The notes beneath the pieces were generated by a model. It saw only the letters and a list, made by a program, of their open reading frames with translations. It did no database searches and was not told the origin of the DNA. A stretch of 5,074 nucleotides of DNA from an uncultured Adlercreutzia sp. (GTDB lineage Bacteria > Actinomycetota > Coriobacteriia > Coriobacteriales > Eggerthellaceae): contig CABSMC010000112.1 in the NCBI GenBank assembly GCA_902478715.1, positions 1-5,074 of the forward strand, written 5' to 3'. A program made the position numbers and the translations under genes. Below are positions 1-5,074 of this stretch, piece by piece. Every line of letters starts with the position of its first letter. Within the stretch, counting starts at the first letter, position 1.

Positions 1-1281
1 GCGCGAGATGGACTCATTCTGTCCGTCCGCCGCATGGACAAGCTTTACGAATACTACGTCCTCTTCGAGCTTCTCTCGGGCCTTCATGCTGAAGGCTACA
101 AGCCCGACCCTATGCAAGCCAATTCGCTCGCCTCCGTCGTTTACACAGTGGACGACCCCTACTTCGTAAACGAGCGCTCGGTTGCGAATCGCTATAGGCT
201 TCGGTGCGGTGATAAGACTGCGACGCTGTACTACCAGCCGGTGCTTTACGGTGATGATCGCGAGGAGGGCGGAATCACTCTCCATCGAACGACACCGCGC
301 TATGTTTTCGGCGATGGAAGTCTCGACTCATATTGGACGCCCGACTTCCTGTTGGTTTTAGCAGAGGCTGGTCGCATTATTTCGACGGTGATTCTGGATG
401 CGAAGTTCCGAACTATGCAGAGCATCGAGCGTTGCTATGAGAAGGGGAGCGTCTTTACCGAGTGCCTGAACAAGTACAAGAACGCCGTCGGCTCAGCCGA
501 TGGGCGGTGCGTAGACGCCTTGTGGTTGCTATGTGGCCGCGAGGAGCGCCCCGTTCTGAAGAGGTTTCAAGCGTCTTCCTGGGCGCGTCAGTATTCGGAC
601 GCCCTGCCTGACGGACTTGCGAGTGTGTCTCCTCGAGGAAATTGTGTTGCTGAGTTGTACGAGCTGCTGCGGGTGGCGCCACAGTCTTTAAGGGGTTCGT
701 CGGTACGCTTGGGCGATAGCGTCGCTATTTCCCTTCATGAGCCCGTGAGCAAAACGCTTTCGAGTTCGGATAGCTCGATGGCCTTCACGGCAGAAGACGT
801 ACCGGAGAAGCCTCAAACAGAGGGGCTTGATCCTGAAGCGAACGGAGAGGCTCGGACGAAAAGCGATGCTCGGTCGGCTGAAACTAGCGTCCCACAAGAG
901 GGCGAAAGCGGTAACCAGCCCGCCGTTGCGCTTGGGACTGCTCCGGCTTCCAAACCAAAGGCCCGGAAAGAAGAGATAGCCCCCGACATCCTCAAGGCTA
1001 TTCGCGAGGTGTGCGAGCTCACGGTCGACAAGAAGAAGTTCTCCACCTCCAAGGCGAGCGCGGTGCTGCTCGGTTTCAGTCACCCGCTCTTGCGGGCAAT
1101 CGTCCCCGATGGACGCGAGCGAAAACTCTACACATCCAAGCCGTTCGAAGTCGATGGCCGCGAGGTATTCGTGTACAAGCAGTGGCGTCCCATGAACATA
1201 ATAAAGCTCCGCTCTCTGCAGGCCAGCTTGAAGAAGGCGGCTGCTCAGGCCACTGATGGCGCGAGGGGATTTGGCGAATGA
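1..1281 (+). CDS. PD-(D/E)XK nuclease, DUF2357/McrC-like, C-terminal part (5' end outside window)
   Basis: The reading frame is open from base 1, so the ATG at 34 is probably an internal Met and the true start lies upstream. Numbering from that Met, residues 4-15 (LYEYYVLFELLS) match the entry to the PD-(D/E)XK domain of DUF2357-type proteins. The active site is visible as PDF (103-105) followed by LDAKFR (121-126), the expected D...(D/E)xK spacing; KYK at 147-149 lies in the next helix. Residues ~230-315 are a Ser/Glu/Ala-rich linker. Residues ~316-400 form a separate basic C-terminal domain (VDKKKFSTSKASAVLLGF...), perhaps for DNA binding. Known relatives have an N-terminal DUF2357 domain and work with an McrB-like AAA/GTPase in restricting foreign DNA; both are expected just upstream. 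Codon use is less G/C-rich at third positions than in the pglX fragment downstream, which suggests separate origin. Nuclease fold is fairly sure, the exact subfamily less so. Confidence -1.
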   Translation, partial: ARDGLILSVRRMDKLYEYYVLFELLSGLHAEGYKPDPMQANSLASVVYTVDDPYFVNERSVANRYRLRCGDKTATLYYQPVLYGDDREEGGITLHRTTPRYVFGDGSLDSYWTPDFLLVLAEAGRIISTVILDAKFRTMQSIERCYEKGSVFTECLNKYKNAVGSADGRCVDALWLLCGREERPVLKRFQASSWARQYSDALPDGLASVSPRGNCVAELYELLRVAPQSLRGSSVRLGDSVAISLHEPVSKTLSSSDSSMAFTAEDVPEKPQTEGLDPEANGEARTKSDARSAETSVPQEGESGNQPAVALGTAPASKPKARKEEIAPDILKAIREVCELTVDKKKFSTSKASAVLLGFSHPLLRAIVPDGRERKLYTSKPFEVDGREVFVYKQWRPMNIIKLRSLQASLKKAAAQATDGARGFGE

Positions 1282-1303
1282 GGGCGTATGGCTACCATAA
1301 GCG

Positions 1304-1321
1304 GTGCGAGAGTGCTCGTAC
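1304..1321. other. Small hairpin after the nuclease gene
   Basis: GTGCGAG and CTCGTAC form a 7-bp stem (one G-T pair) around the tetraloop AGTG, 22 bases after the nuclease stop codon. A competing fold pairs GGCGTA (1283-1288) with TACGCC (1319-1324). No T-run follows on either strand, so it is not a standard intrinsic terminator. It could stabilise the 3' end of the nuclease mRNA or of the minus-strand toxin transcript. Function is unproven. Confidence -1.
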
Positions 1322-1351
1322 GCCAGCGGAGCACGGCCTTCGAGCTCTCTC

Positions 1352-1381
1352 TTGCACTTCTTCCTGTCGCTTTGCTACAAT
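1352..1381 (+). promoter_or_regulatory. Promoter of the putative antisense RNA
   Basis: TTGCAC (1352-1357) and TACAAT (1376-1381) are separated by 18 bases, and TGC directly before the -10 makes it an extended -10. This is the best sigma-70/SigA-type match in the intergenic region. The predicted start is near 1388. No plausible protein gene follows on this strand before the hairpin terminator at 1436-1469, so it most likely drives a short RNA. Prediction by eye only. Confidence -1.
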
Positions 1382-1387
1382 GTCGGC

Positions 1388-1480
1388 CAGCGGATGCCCG
1401 TGTTCGATGTTGCGGGCAGCGCCGTTTGTTTTCGGGCTGATCGCAAGTCAACTAGCGCTTGCGATCAGCTTTCGTTTCGG
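1388..1480 (+). ncRNA. Putative antitoxin antisense RNA, about 90 nt
   Basis: The limits are inferred from the promoter at 1352-1381 and the terminator hairpin at 1436-1469. The RNA would fold into a first stem-loop, TGCCCG (1395-1400) with CGGGCA (1413-1418), and a second, which is the terminator. It runs toward the minus-strand hydrophobic peptide gene and is complementary to that gene's last nine codons or so (1452-1480) and to its 3' untranslated region. This convergent 3'-overlap layout is the one known for the Bacillus type I pairs txpA/RatA and bsrG/SR4, where the antisense RNA triggers decay or blocks translation of the toxin mRNA. The ends and the role are inference. Confidence -1.
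1436..1480 (+). terminator. Intrinsic terminator of the antisense RNA
   Basis: A perfect 12-bp inverted repeat, GCTGATCGCAAG (1436-1447) and CTTGCGATCAGC (1458-1469), with a 10-base loop is followed on the plus strand by TTTCGTTTCGG. The T-tract is interrupted but present. On the minus strand the hairpin is followed by CCGAAAAC, with no T-run, so it appears to work mainly for the plus strand. The stop codon and last codons of the minus-strand peptide gene lie inside this structure. Confidence -1.
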
Positions 1481-1577
1481 AGCGCGAACCCCGTGCTGTG
1501 GACACGGCCTTGACCATCGCCGTCGCCAACCCCATCACAGAAGCAACGAGTTTCAGCAACTGAATAACCAAGTCCAT
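1452..1577 (-). CDS. TisB-like small hydrophobic peptide, putative SOS-induced type I toxin
   Basis: The 41-residue peptide begins MDLVIQLLKL and has one predicted membrane segment (about residues 3-25, with a single Lys at 9), then a strongly charged basic tail ending in RKR. The start is fixed by a very good RBS: the minus strand reads GGGGGTGAT six bases before the ATG. An in-frame ATG further upstream (at 1700) has no RBS and lies beyond the promoter. The N-terminus resembles E. coli TisB (MNLVDIAILILKL...), an inner-membrane toxin that lowers proton motive force and is induced by DNA damage; here too a LexA box sits on the promoter. A convergent antisense RNA would hold it silent. It could instead be a chance ORF, but RBS, promoter, LexA box, membrane helix and antisense RNA together argue against that. 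The toxin role is inference. Confidence -1.
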   Translation of the reverse strand: MDLVIQLLKLVASVMGLATAMVKAVSTARGSRSETKADRKR

Positions 1578-1583
1578 GGGCAA

Positions 1584-1596
1584 ATCACCCCCTTCC
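1584..1596 (-). promoter_or_regulatory. Strong RBS of the small peptide gene
   Basis: On the minus strand this reads GGAAGGGGGTGAT, close to the full complement of the 16S rRNA 3' end (GGAGGTGAT), with six bases between it and the ATG at 1577. It decides the start of the 41-residue peptide over the longer 82-codon reading. Confidence -1.
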
Positions 1597-1647
1597 GTAA
1601 AAGAAGGCGCTGCCAGCACACGGGGCTTACTCCGCTGACCTTGCACA

Positions 1648-1676
1648 ATTGTATCACACATAGAAGAACAAACGTT
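1648..1676 (-). promoter_or_regulatory. Promoter of the small peptide gene (extended -10)
   Basis: On the minus strand, TGATACAAT (1656-1648) is an extended -10 with a 5/6 match to TATAAT. The -35 position at 17-base spacing (1676-1671, AACGTT) is poor, which fits a promoter relying on the extended -10. The predicted start near 1641 gives a 5' leader of about 64 bases. The LexA box covers the -35 position. By eye only. Confidence -1.
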
Positions 1677-1678
1677 CC
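1665..1678. promoter_or_regulatory. LexA (SOS) box over the peptide promoter
   Basis: On the plus strand this reads AGAACAAACGTTCC: a perfect GAAC-N4-GTTC core that matches the Gram-positive consensus CGAACRNRYGTTYG at 12 of 14 positions, with only the outermost bases differing. It overlaps the -35 position of the minus-strand peptide promoter, where bound LexA would block RNA polymerase until DNA damage removes it. It also lies about 49 bases upstream of the divergent pglX-fragment start and might act on both sides. Confidence -1.
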
Positions 1679-1710
1679 AAAATATGAGATCAATTCCCAT
1701 CTAGACTCTG

Positions 1711-1719
1711 AAAGGAGGG
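1711..1719 (+). promoter_or_regulatory. RBS that fixes the pglX-fragment start
   Basis: AAAGGAGGG lies seven bases before the GTG at 1727. An in-frame TGA at 1709-1711 closes the frame upstream, so translation cannot enter from an earlier pglX frame. This shows the C-terminal fragment is set up to be translated by itself and is not merely a decayed gene tail. No convincing plus-strand promoter is seen between 1640 and 1710. Confidence -1.
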
Positions 1720-1726
1720 CCGTCTA

Positions 1727-2686
1727 GTGGCGACGCTTATCAAGGATAAGTACGAGGCGTGGAAGGCCGAGGCCAATGCGCGCTTCGATCAGCTGAAGGC
1801 CAACGAGGAGGAGCTTAACCGCATCTTCGCGGAGATCTACGACATGGTGGGGGAGGTGCCCATCGAGGTGGAGGACAAGTACGTCTCGGTGGCGCGCATC
1901 TTCGATACGGCCGAGGAAATTCCCGAGTCGTTCAAGGGCAACAAGTACGTGCGCACCCGCCGCGACGAGATCGTCTCGCTCATCAGCTACGCCGTGGGCT
2001 GCATGCTCGGGCGCTACTCGCTCGACAAAGAAGGCCTCATCCTGGCGAATCAGGGCGACACGCTGGACGAGTATCTTGCCCAGGTGCCCGACCCCACCTT
2101 CACGCCCGACGAGGACAACGTGCTGCCCATCACCGACGACGAGTACTTCGACGACGACATCGTGGGCAACTTCGTGGAATGGGTGCGCGTGACCTACGGC
2201 GACGAGACGCTGGAGGAGAACCTGCGCTACGTGGCCGACGCGCTCGGCGGCAAGGGCAGCCCGCGCCAGGTGATCCGCGACTACTTCGTGAAGGAGTTTT
2301 ACCGCGACCACTGCCAGACCTACAAGAAGCGGCCCATCTACTGGCTGTTCGACTCCGGCAAGAAGAACGGCTTCAAGGCGCTCACATACATGCACCGCTA
2401 CCGGCCCGACCTGCTGGCGCGCCTGCGCACCGACTACGTCCACGAGCAGCAGGAGCGCTATCGCACCCAGATTGCGCATCTGGAGGAGGCCGAGGCTGCG
2501 GCGTCCGGCGCCGAGCGCACGCGCGCGACCAAGGCGCTGAAGAAGCTACGCGACCAGCTGGATGAGACGACCGCCTTCGAGGAGAAGGTGCACCACCTGG
2601 CCGACCAGATGATCGAGATCGACCTCGATGACGGCGTGAAGGTGAACTACGCCAAATTCCAAGACGTGCTGGCGAAGATCAAGTAG
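1727..2686 (+). CDS. pglX: BREX-1 PglX C-terminal part as a free-standing gene
   Basis: BREX-1 PglX is an adenine-specific DNA methyltransferase of about 1,200 residues that marks host DNA and is also needed for phage exclusion. This 319-residue product matches only its C-terminal end: ANEEELNRIF (25-34), ISYAVGCMLGRYSLDKEGL (86-104), DEDNVLPITDDEYFDDDIV (128-146), LEENLRYVADALGGKG (162-177), KRPIYWLFDSGKKNGFKAL (201-219) and IDLDDGVKVNYAKFQ (298-312), with a coiled-coil-like stretch at about 235-290. No methyltransferase motif (NPPY or SAM-binding) is present, so it cannot methylate by itself. The homology starts within a few residues of the GTG and the reading frame is clean, with highly G/C-rich third positions. 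Either PglX is encoded in two pieces here, or this is a duplicated 3' end left by insertion or recombination. Its position before pglZ fits BREX-1 order. Family assignment is from recalled motifs, with high confidence. Confidence -1.
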   Translation: MATLIKDKYEAWKAEANARFDQLKANEEELNRIFAEIYDMVGEVPIEVEDKYVSVARIFDTAEEIPESFKGNKYVRTRRDEIVSLISYAVGCMLGRYSLDKEGLILANQGDTLDEYLAQVPDPTFTPDEDNVLPITDDEYFDDDIVGNFVEWVRVTYGDETLEENLRYVADALGGKGSPRQVIRDYFVKEFYRDHCQTYKKRPIYWLFDSGKKNGFKALTYMHRYRPDLLARLRTDYVHEQQERYRTQIAHLEEAEAAASGAERTRATKALKKLRDQLDETTAFEEKVHHLADQMIEIDLDDGVKVNYAKFQDVLAKIK

Positions 2687-2713
2687 AAACGCGATTCGGG
2701 AGAGGAGCGGTTC

Positions 2714-4654
2714 GTGGCGAACTTCCATACGAATGTTGTGGCCATCGTGGCGCAGCCGCACGATATGCTGAACGTGCTGAAGACTATGGGCCACAACCTG
2801 CGCTCGCGCGCCGCCGCGACGGAGTTCAACGTGCCCGTAGACGACTTCGATGATGTAGACGAGCTGTTCTGTGCCATGCGAAGGGACATCGAGGACTGGT
2901 ACTGGCTCACCTTTGTGCCCTACGAGGGGCCGGCCGACGATGAGGAGGCGGCGTGGCAGTCCGACGGCCGCCCGCTGAGCGAGAGCGGAGACGTCGGGCT
3001 TTGGAAGCGCCAGTCGCTGTACGCTTTGCTGATGGGGTACTCCACGGCCTGGGTCGACAACGGCGACGATGTCTGCGCCTTCATGAGGCTCCTTCCCGAC
3101 GGGCGCTACGCCTTCGCGCACTTCGACGCCGATGAGTACGACAACTACAATTGCGTGTGGCTGTCGGCTGCCCGCACGACCGGTGATAGTGCTCGCCAAG
3201 TCGCAACGTGCATCGACAGCGCTTCGAAAGACGAGTTATGCGAGCAGTTCATTCGCCTCACCCGGACGTGGGAGCCCTCTGAGGAGGACGATCTGGCGGA
3301 TGTCGTCTACAACGTCGCGCTTTGCGGTTGGATGTGGTACGGGAGCATTGGAAGCGCGGGGTATATACCCGACGAGACGGGCGTTCAGGCTGAAGCGGAG
3401 GCCCTGTTCGGCCAGACATCCCTCGACAAGCACTTCGAACGTGTGGTGGAGCCCCCGCCGGAGCCTGAGGAGCCCCTATGTCCGCTTACTCCCGAGGAGG
3501 AGGTCATCGACCAGATTAGGGCGTGCCTGGCGTCGATGATTGACTTCCCACTGTATCTGGCCATCGACAATGATCATCTTGCTGACGAAGGCAGGCCGTT
3601 GGAGGGGCTTGTCGCGGGCATGGGCGCCGCGCTGCGGGTCGGGGCGCGCTATTGCGGTTTCGGCAAGCTCTCCGTCGAGGCTCTCGCCGAGGACGGTACG
3701 CTCCTCGGCGAAGTGACCAGAGAGTTCAACCCCGCGTTCGGTTGGTGGGAGGACATTCGATGGTTCACCAGGGCCCTGTCGTCGCTGGGGCCTCTTTTAT
3801 CGGTCACTGTTGAGGGAGTGATGCCGAAGAGCCACTGGATCGGGAAGACAAGTGCCGCAGGGCCCAATTTCGTGCTGAGAGTGGAGCTTGGCCCTGCAAA
3901 GCTGTCCTCCGTGACCGAGGGGCTTTCCGACTACTTCTGGAAGGCGAGGCCCGGCGCGGCCGGCGGCGTAGGGAACTGCGGTCAAGCGGCGTCTAGGAAG
4001 GATTCGGTTCTGGGTGGCGTCGCGAACCGCCCTGAGACCGATGATAGGGAGCGATCAGGCGCGTGCGCGGACGCTGGCCGTGGGGGAACGGGCGTCAGTT
4101 CCCAGAGAGACCGCAATCGGCTTATCCGCCGATCGGTGCGCAGTGCCACGCTGGAGGAGCTGATCGTGCTCTGGCACATCGCTGGGCTGCCTGCCACGGT
4201 GGCCGCCGGATCGGCCGAGGCGCATCTGCTTCCGCCCGGCGTCGACCGCATCGATACGGAAAAGAAGAAGGAGAGACGCGCGACGATGCTCTCCCACGTG
4301 GGGCGCCCTTGGTACGAGCAGGTGGGCCAGACAGGTAGGACGGTGTGCGAGGAGTCGTACTTTCACGGAAGGGACGCGACCATTGTGGCGGCGAGCGAGC
4401 AGGGAGGCGTGGTGCTCGTGCAAGGGGAGAGGCGGCCGTGGGTTCGATTGCGGCGGGAGACCCTGCTATACGGGCTTTGGGCTGCGGGAGTGGTGACCGA
4501 TGCCGACCTTGCGCCGTCGGACGAATGGCGGTGCCGGCACGGCATCGAGATGGAGTCGAGGGCCCATACGGTCACGTTGCCGAAACTGCACGTGTACGAT
4601 TCTGGATTTTGGGATGTAGGGACCGATTACGAGTTGTGGTGCTGTCCTAATTGA
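2714..4654 (+). CDS. Unrecognised acidic two-part protein in the BREX operon
   Basis: I do not recognise this 646-residue protein. It starts at a GTG preceded by GGGAGAGGAG, 27 bases after the pglX fragment, and ends 19 bases before pglZ, so it is very likely co-transcribed with both. Visible parts: an N-terminal beta-alpha start (NFHTNVVAIVAQPHDMLNVL), a Trp/Tyr/Asp-rich acidic region (about 45-240), a Pro-rich hinge (EPPPEPEEP, 246-254), a second region (about 257-410, with FGWWEDIRWF at 342-351), a Gly/Arg/Ser-rich linker (about 412-475), and a basic C-terminal region (about 476-646) ending DYELWCCPN. There is no signal peptide, membrane helix, Walker A or evident nuclease motif. It may be an accessory BREX factor or a separate defence gene in the pglX-pglZ hotspot. 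The N-terminus faintly recalls Api92-like ferredoxin folds, but I do not rely on that. Confidence -1.
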   Translation: MANFHTNVVAIVAQPHDMLNVLKTMGHNLRSRAAATEFNVPVDDFDDVDELFCAMRRDIEDWYWLTFVPYEGPADDEEAAWQSDGRPLSESGDVGLWKRQSLYALLMGYSTAWVDNGDDVCAFMRLLPDGRYAFAHFDADEYDNYNCVWLSAARTTGDSARQVATCIDSASKDELCEQFIRLTRTWEPSEEDDLADVVYNVALCGWMWYGSIGSAGYIPDETGVQAEAEALFGQTSLDKHFERVVEPPPEPEEPLCPLTPEEEVIDQIRACLASMIDFPLYLAIDNDHLADEGRPLEGLVAGMGAALRVGARYCGFGKLSVEALAEDGTLLGEVTREFNPAFGWWEDIRWFTRALSSLGPLLSVTVEGVMPKSHWIGKTSAAGPNFVLRVELGPAKLSSVTEGLSDYFWKARPGAAGGVGNCGQAASRKDSVLGGVANRPETDDRERSGACADAGRGGTGVSSQRDRNRLIRRSVRSATLEELIVLWHIAGLPATVAAGSAEAHLLPPGVDRIDTEKKKERRATMLSHVGRPWYEQVGQTGRTVCEESYFHGRDATIVAASEQGGVVLVQGERRPWVRLRRETLLYGLWAAGVVTDADLAPSDEWRCRHGIEMESRAHTVTLPKLHVYDSGFWDVGTDYELWCCPN

Positions 4655-4673
4655 GATATCGAGAGGAGCATAG

Positions 4674-5074
4674 GTGGCTGAGTTGGATGTGCGTGAGCAG
4701 TTTCTGGGGCGGTTCGCCGAGCCGCTTTCCGGGGCGGCGCGGAGGCGCATTGTGATATGGCACGACGCGGACGGCGAGTTCGAGGCGGACTTCGACGCCT
4801 TGGCAGCCGCTGCCGAGGCAGGAGGGCTGCCTACGGGAGAGCGGCCGCTGCGGTTTTTGAAGATCGAGGACGGTGCGCTGTTCTCAGCGAAGCGGACGTT
4901 GGCCCGCGAGGATACGGAAAGTGACTTCGCGGTGTACCGTCAGCGTCCAGCGGGGGATATCGCCGGCGACCTTTTGGCCGATATCGAGCTGTACGCGGAG
5001 CATTTCCAGGCCGACGGGTTGTCGCTTATGGTGCAGGCGGTGGGCGCTGCCGATACCGCCGAGGTGCGTGGGGC
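4674..5074 (+). CDS. pglZ: BREX-1 PglZ, N-terminal part (3' end outside window)
   Basis: The 133 visible residues match the N-terminus of BREX-1 (type A) PglZ. RRRIVIWHDADGEFEADFDAL (about 23-43) corresponds to the family's conserved opening strand and DxxxEFE segment, and REDTESDFAVYR (about 82-93), then a stretch ending DIELYAEHFQAD, corresponds to the next conserved block. PglZ belongs to the alkaline phosphatase superfamily; the metal-binding catalytic core lies beyond the window. Together with PglX it is a core component of BREX, which methylates host DNA and stops phage DNA replication. The GTG start has GAGAGGAG five bases upstream and follows the unknown gene by 19 bases, so it is the third gene of the operon here. 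The assignment rests on recalled family motifs; confidence is high. Confidence -1.
   Translation, partial: MAELDVREQFLGRFAEPLSGAARRRIVIWHDADGEFEADFDALAAAAEAGGLPTGERPLRFLKIEDGALFSAKRTLAREDTESDFAVYRQRPAGDIAGDLLADIELYAEHFQADGLSLMVQAVGAADTAEVRG

Noticed and set aside
34..36. ATG at 34 as the true start of the nuclease gene
   Set aside because: The frame is open to base 1, no RBS precedes the ATG, and homologous proteins have an N-terminal domain before the LYEYY segment.
1452..1700. 82-residue version of the minus-strand peptide starting at 1700
   Set aside because: No RBS before that ATG, and the predicted promoter and LexA box lie downstream of it; the internal ATG at 1577 has a near-perfect RBS.
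1278..1727. 149-codon plus-strand reading frame across the intergenic region
   Set aside because: It has no RBS, overlaps the promoter, antisense RNA and terminator signals, and its composition (Cys/His/Arg-rich, no domain) looks like non-coding read-through.
1724..2479. 251-codon minus-strand frame opposite the pglX fragment
   Set aside because: The Val/Leu/His-rich translation is typical of the antisense of a GC-rich gene; the plus strand has clear PglX motifs.
2546..3199. 217-codon minus-strand frame across the pglX fragment and the next gene
   Set aside because: Spans two plus-strand genes and the RBS between them; shadow of G/C-rich codon use.
3960..4140. Frameshift within the 646-residue gene
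   Set aside because: The frame stays open with acceptable codons and no other frame shows a better continuation; treated as a linker.
1..5074. CRISPR array, tRNA or rRNA genes, insertion sequence ends
   Set aside because: No regularly spaced repeats, cloverleaf-like segments, transposase motifs or terminal inverted repeats were seen.

Overview
This is a high-GC window from a defence island. Three genes show strong Shine-Dalgarno sequences and two neighbouring features point to BREX: the C-terminal part of a PglX-type methyltransferase and the start of a PglZ-type phosphatase. GTG starts, AGGAGG-type ribosome binding sites, G/C-rich third codon positions and a Gram-positive style LexA box (GAAC-N4-GTTC) suggest a high-GC Gram-positive bacterium. 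Coriobacteriia (Eggerthella relatives) would fit, but that genus-level guess is inference.

Layout. (1) Positions 1-1281, plus strand: the 3' part of a gene for a PD-(D/E)XK nuclease of the DUF2357/McrC-like kind; its start lies outside the window. (2) Positions 1282-1726: a 445-base gap that is not empty. It holds what looks like a complete type I toxin-antitoxin module. A 41-residue hydrophobic peptide gene on the minus strand (1577-1452) resembles the E. coli SOS toxin TisB. It has its own RBS, an extended -10 promoter and a LexA box over the promoter. A convergent plus-strand promoter and hairpin terminator define a putative antisense RNA of about 90 nt that covers the toxin's 3' end. (3) Positions 1727-2686: a free-standing gene, with its own RBS, for only the C-terminal ~319 residues of BREX-1 PglX, without the methyltransferase motifs. 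(4) Positions 2714-4654: an unrecognised 646-residue acidic two-part protein. (5) Positions 4674-5074: the first 133 codons of pglZ, running off the window.

Genes 3 to 5 are spaced 27 and 19 bases apart, each with an RBS, and read as one operon. The expected BREX-1 order is brxA-brxB-brxC-pglX-pglZ-brxL, so the window covers the pglX-pglZ interval, a known place for accessory cargo. My reading is that a second restriction system (the nuclease, presumably with an McrB-like ATPase upstream) and a DNA-damage-inducible toxin module sit between the body of pglX (expected upstream, not seen) and a separate or duplicated pglX 3' part. BREX would block phage replication, the nuclease would cut foreign or modified DNA, and the SOS-controlled peptide could act as a dormancy or abortive back-up when DNA is damaged. 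The last sentence is inference from family knowledge and gene context.
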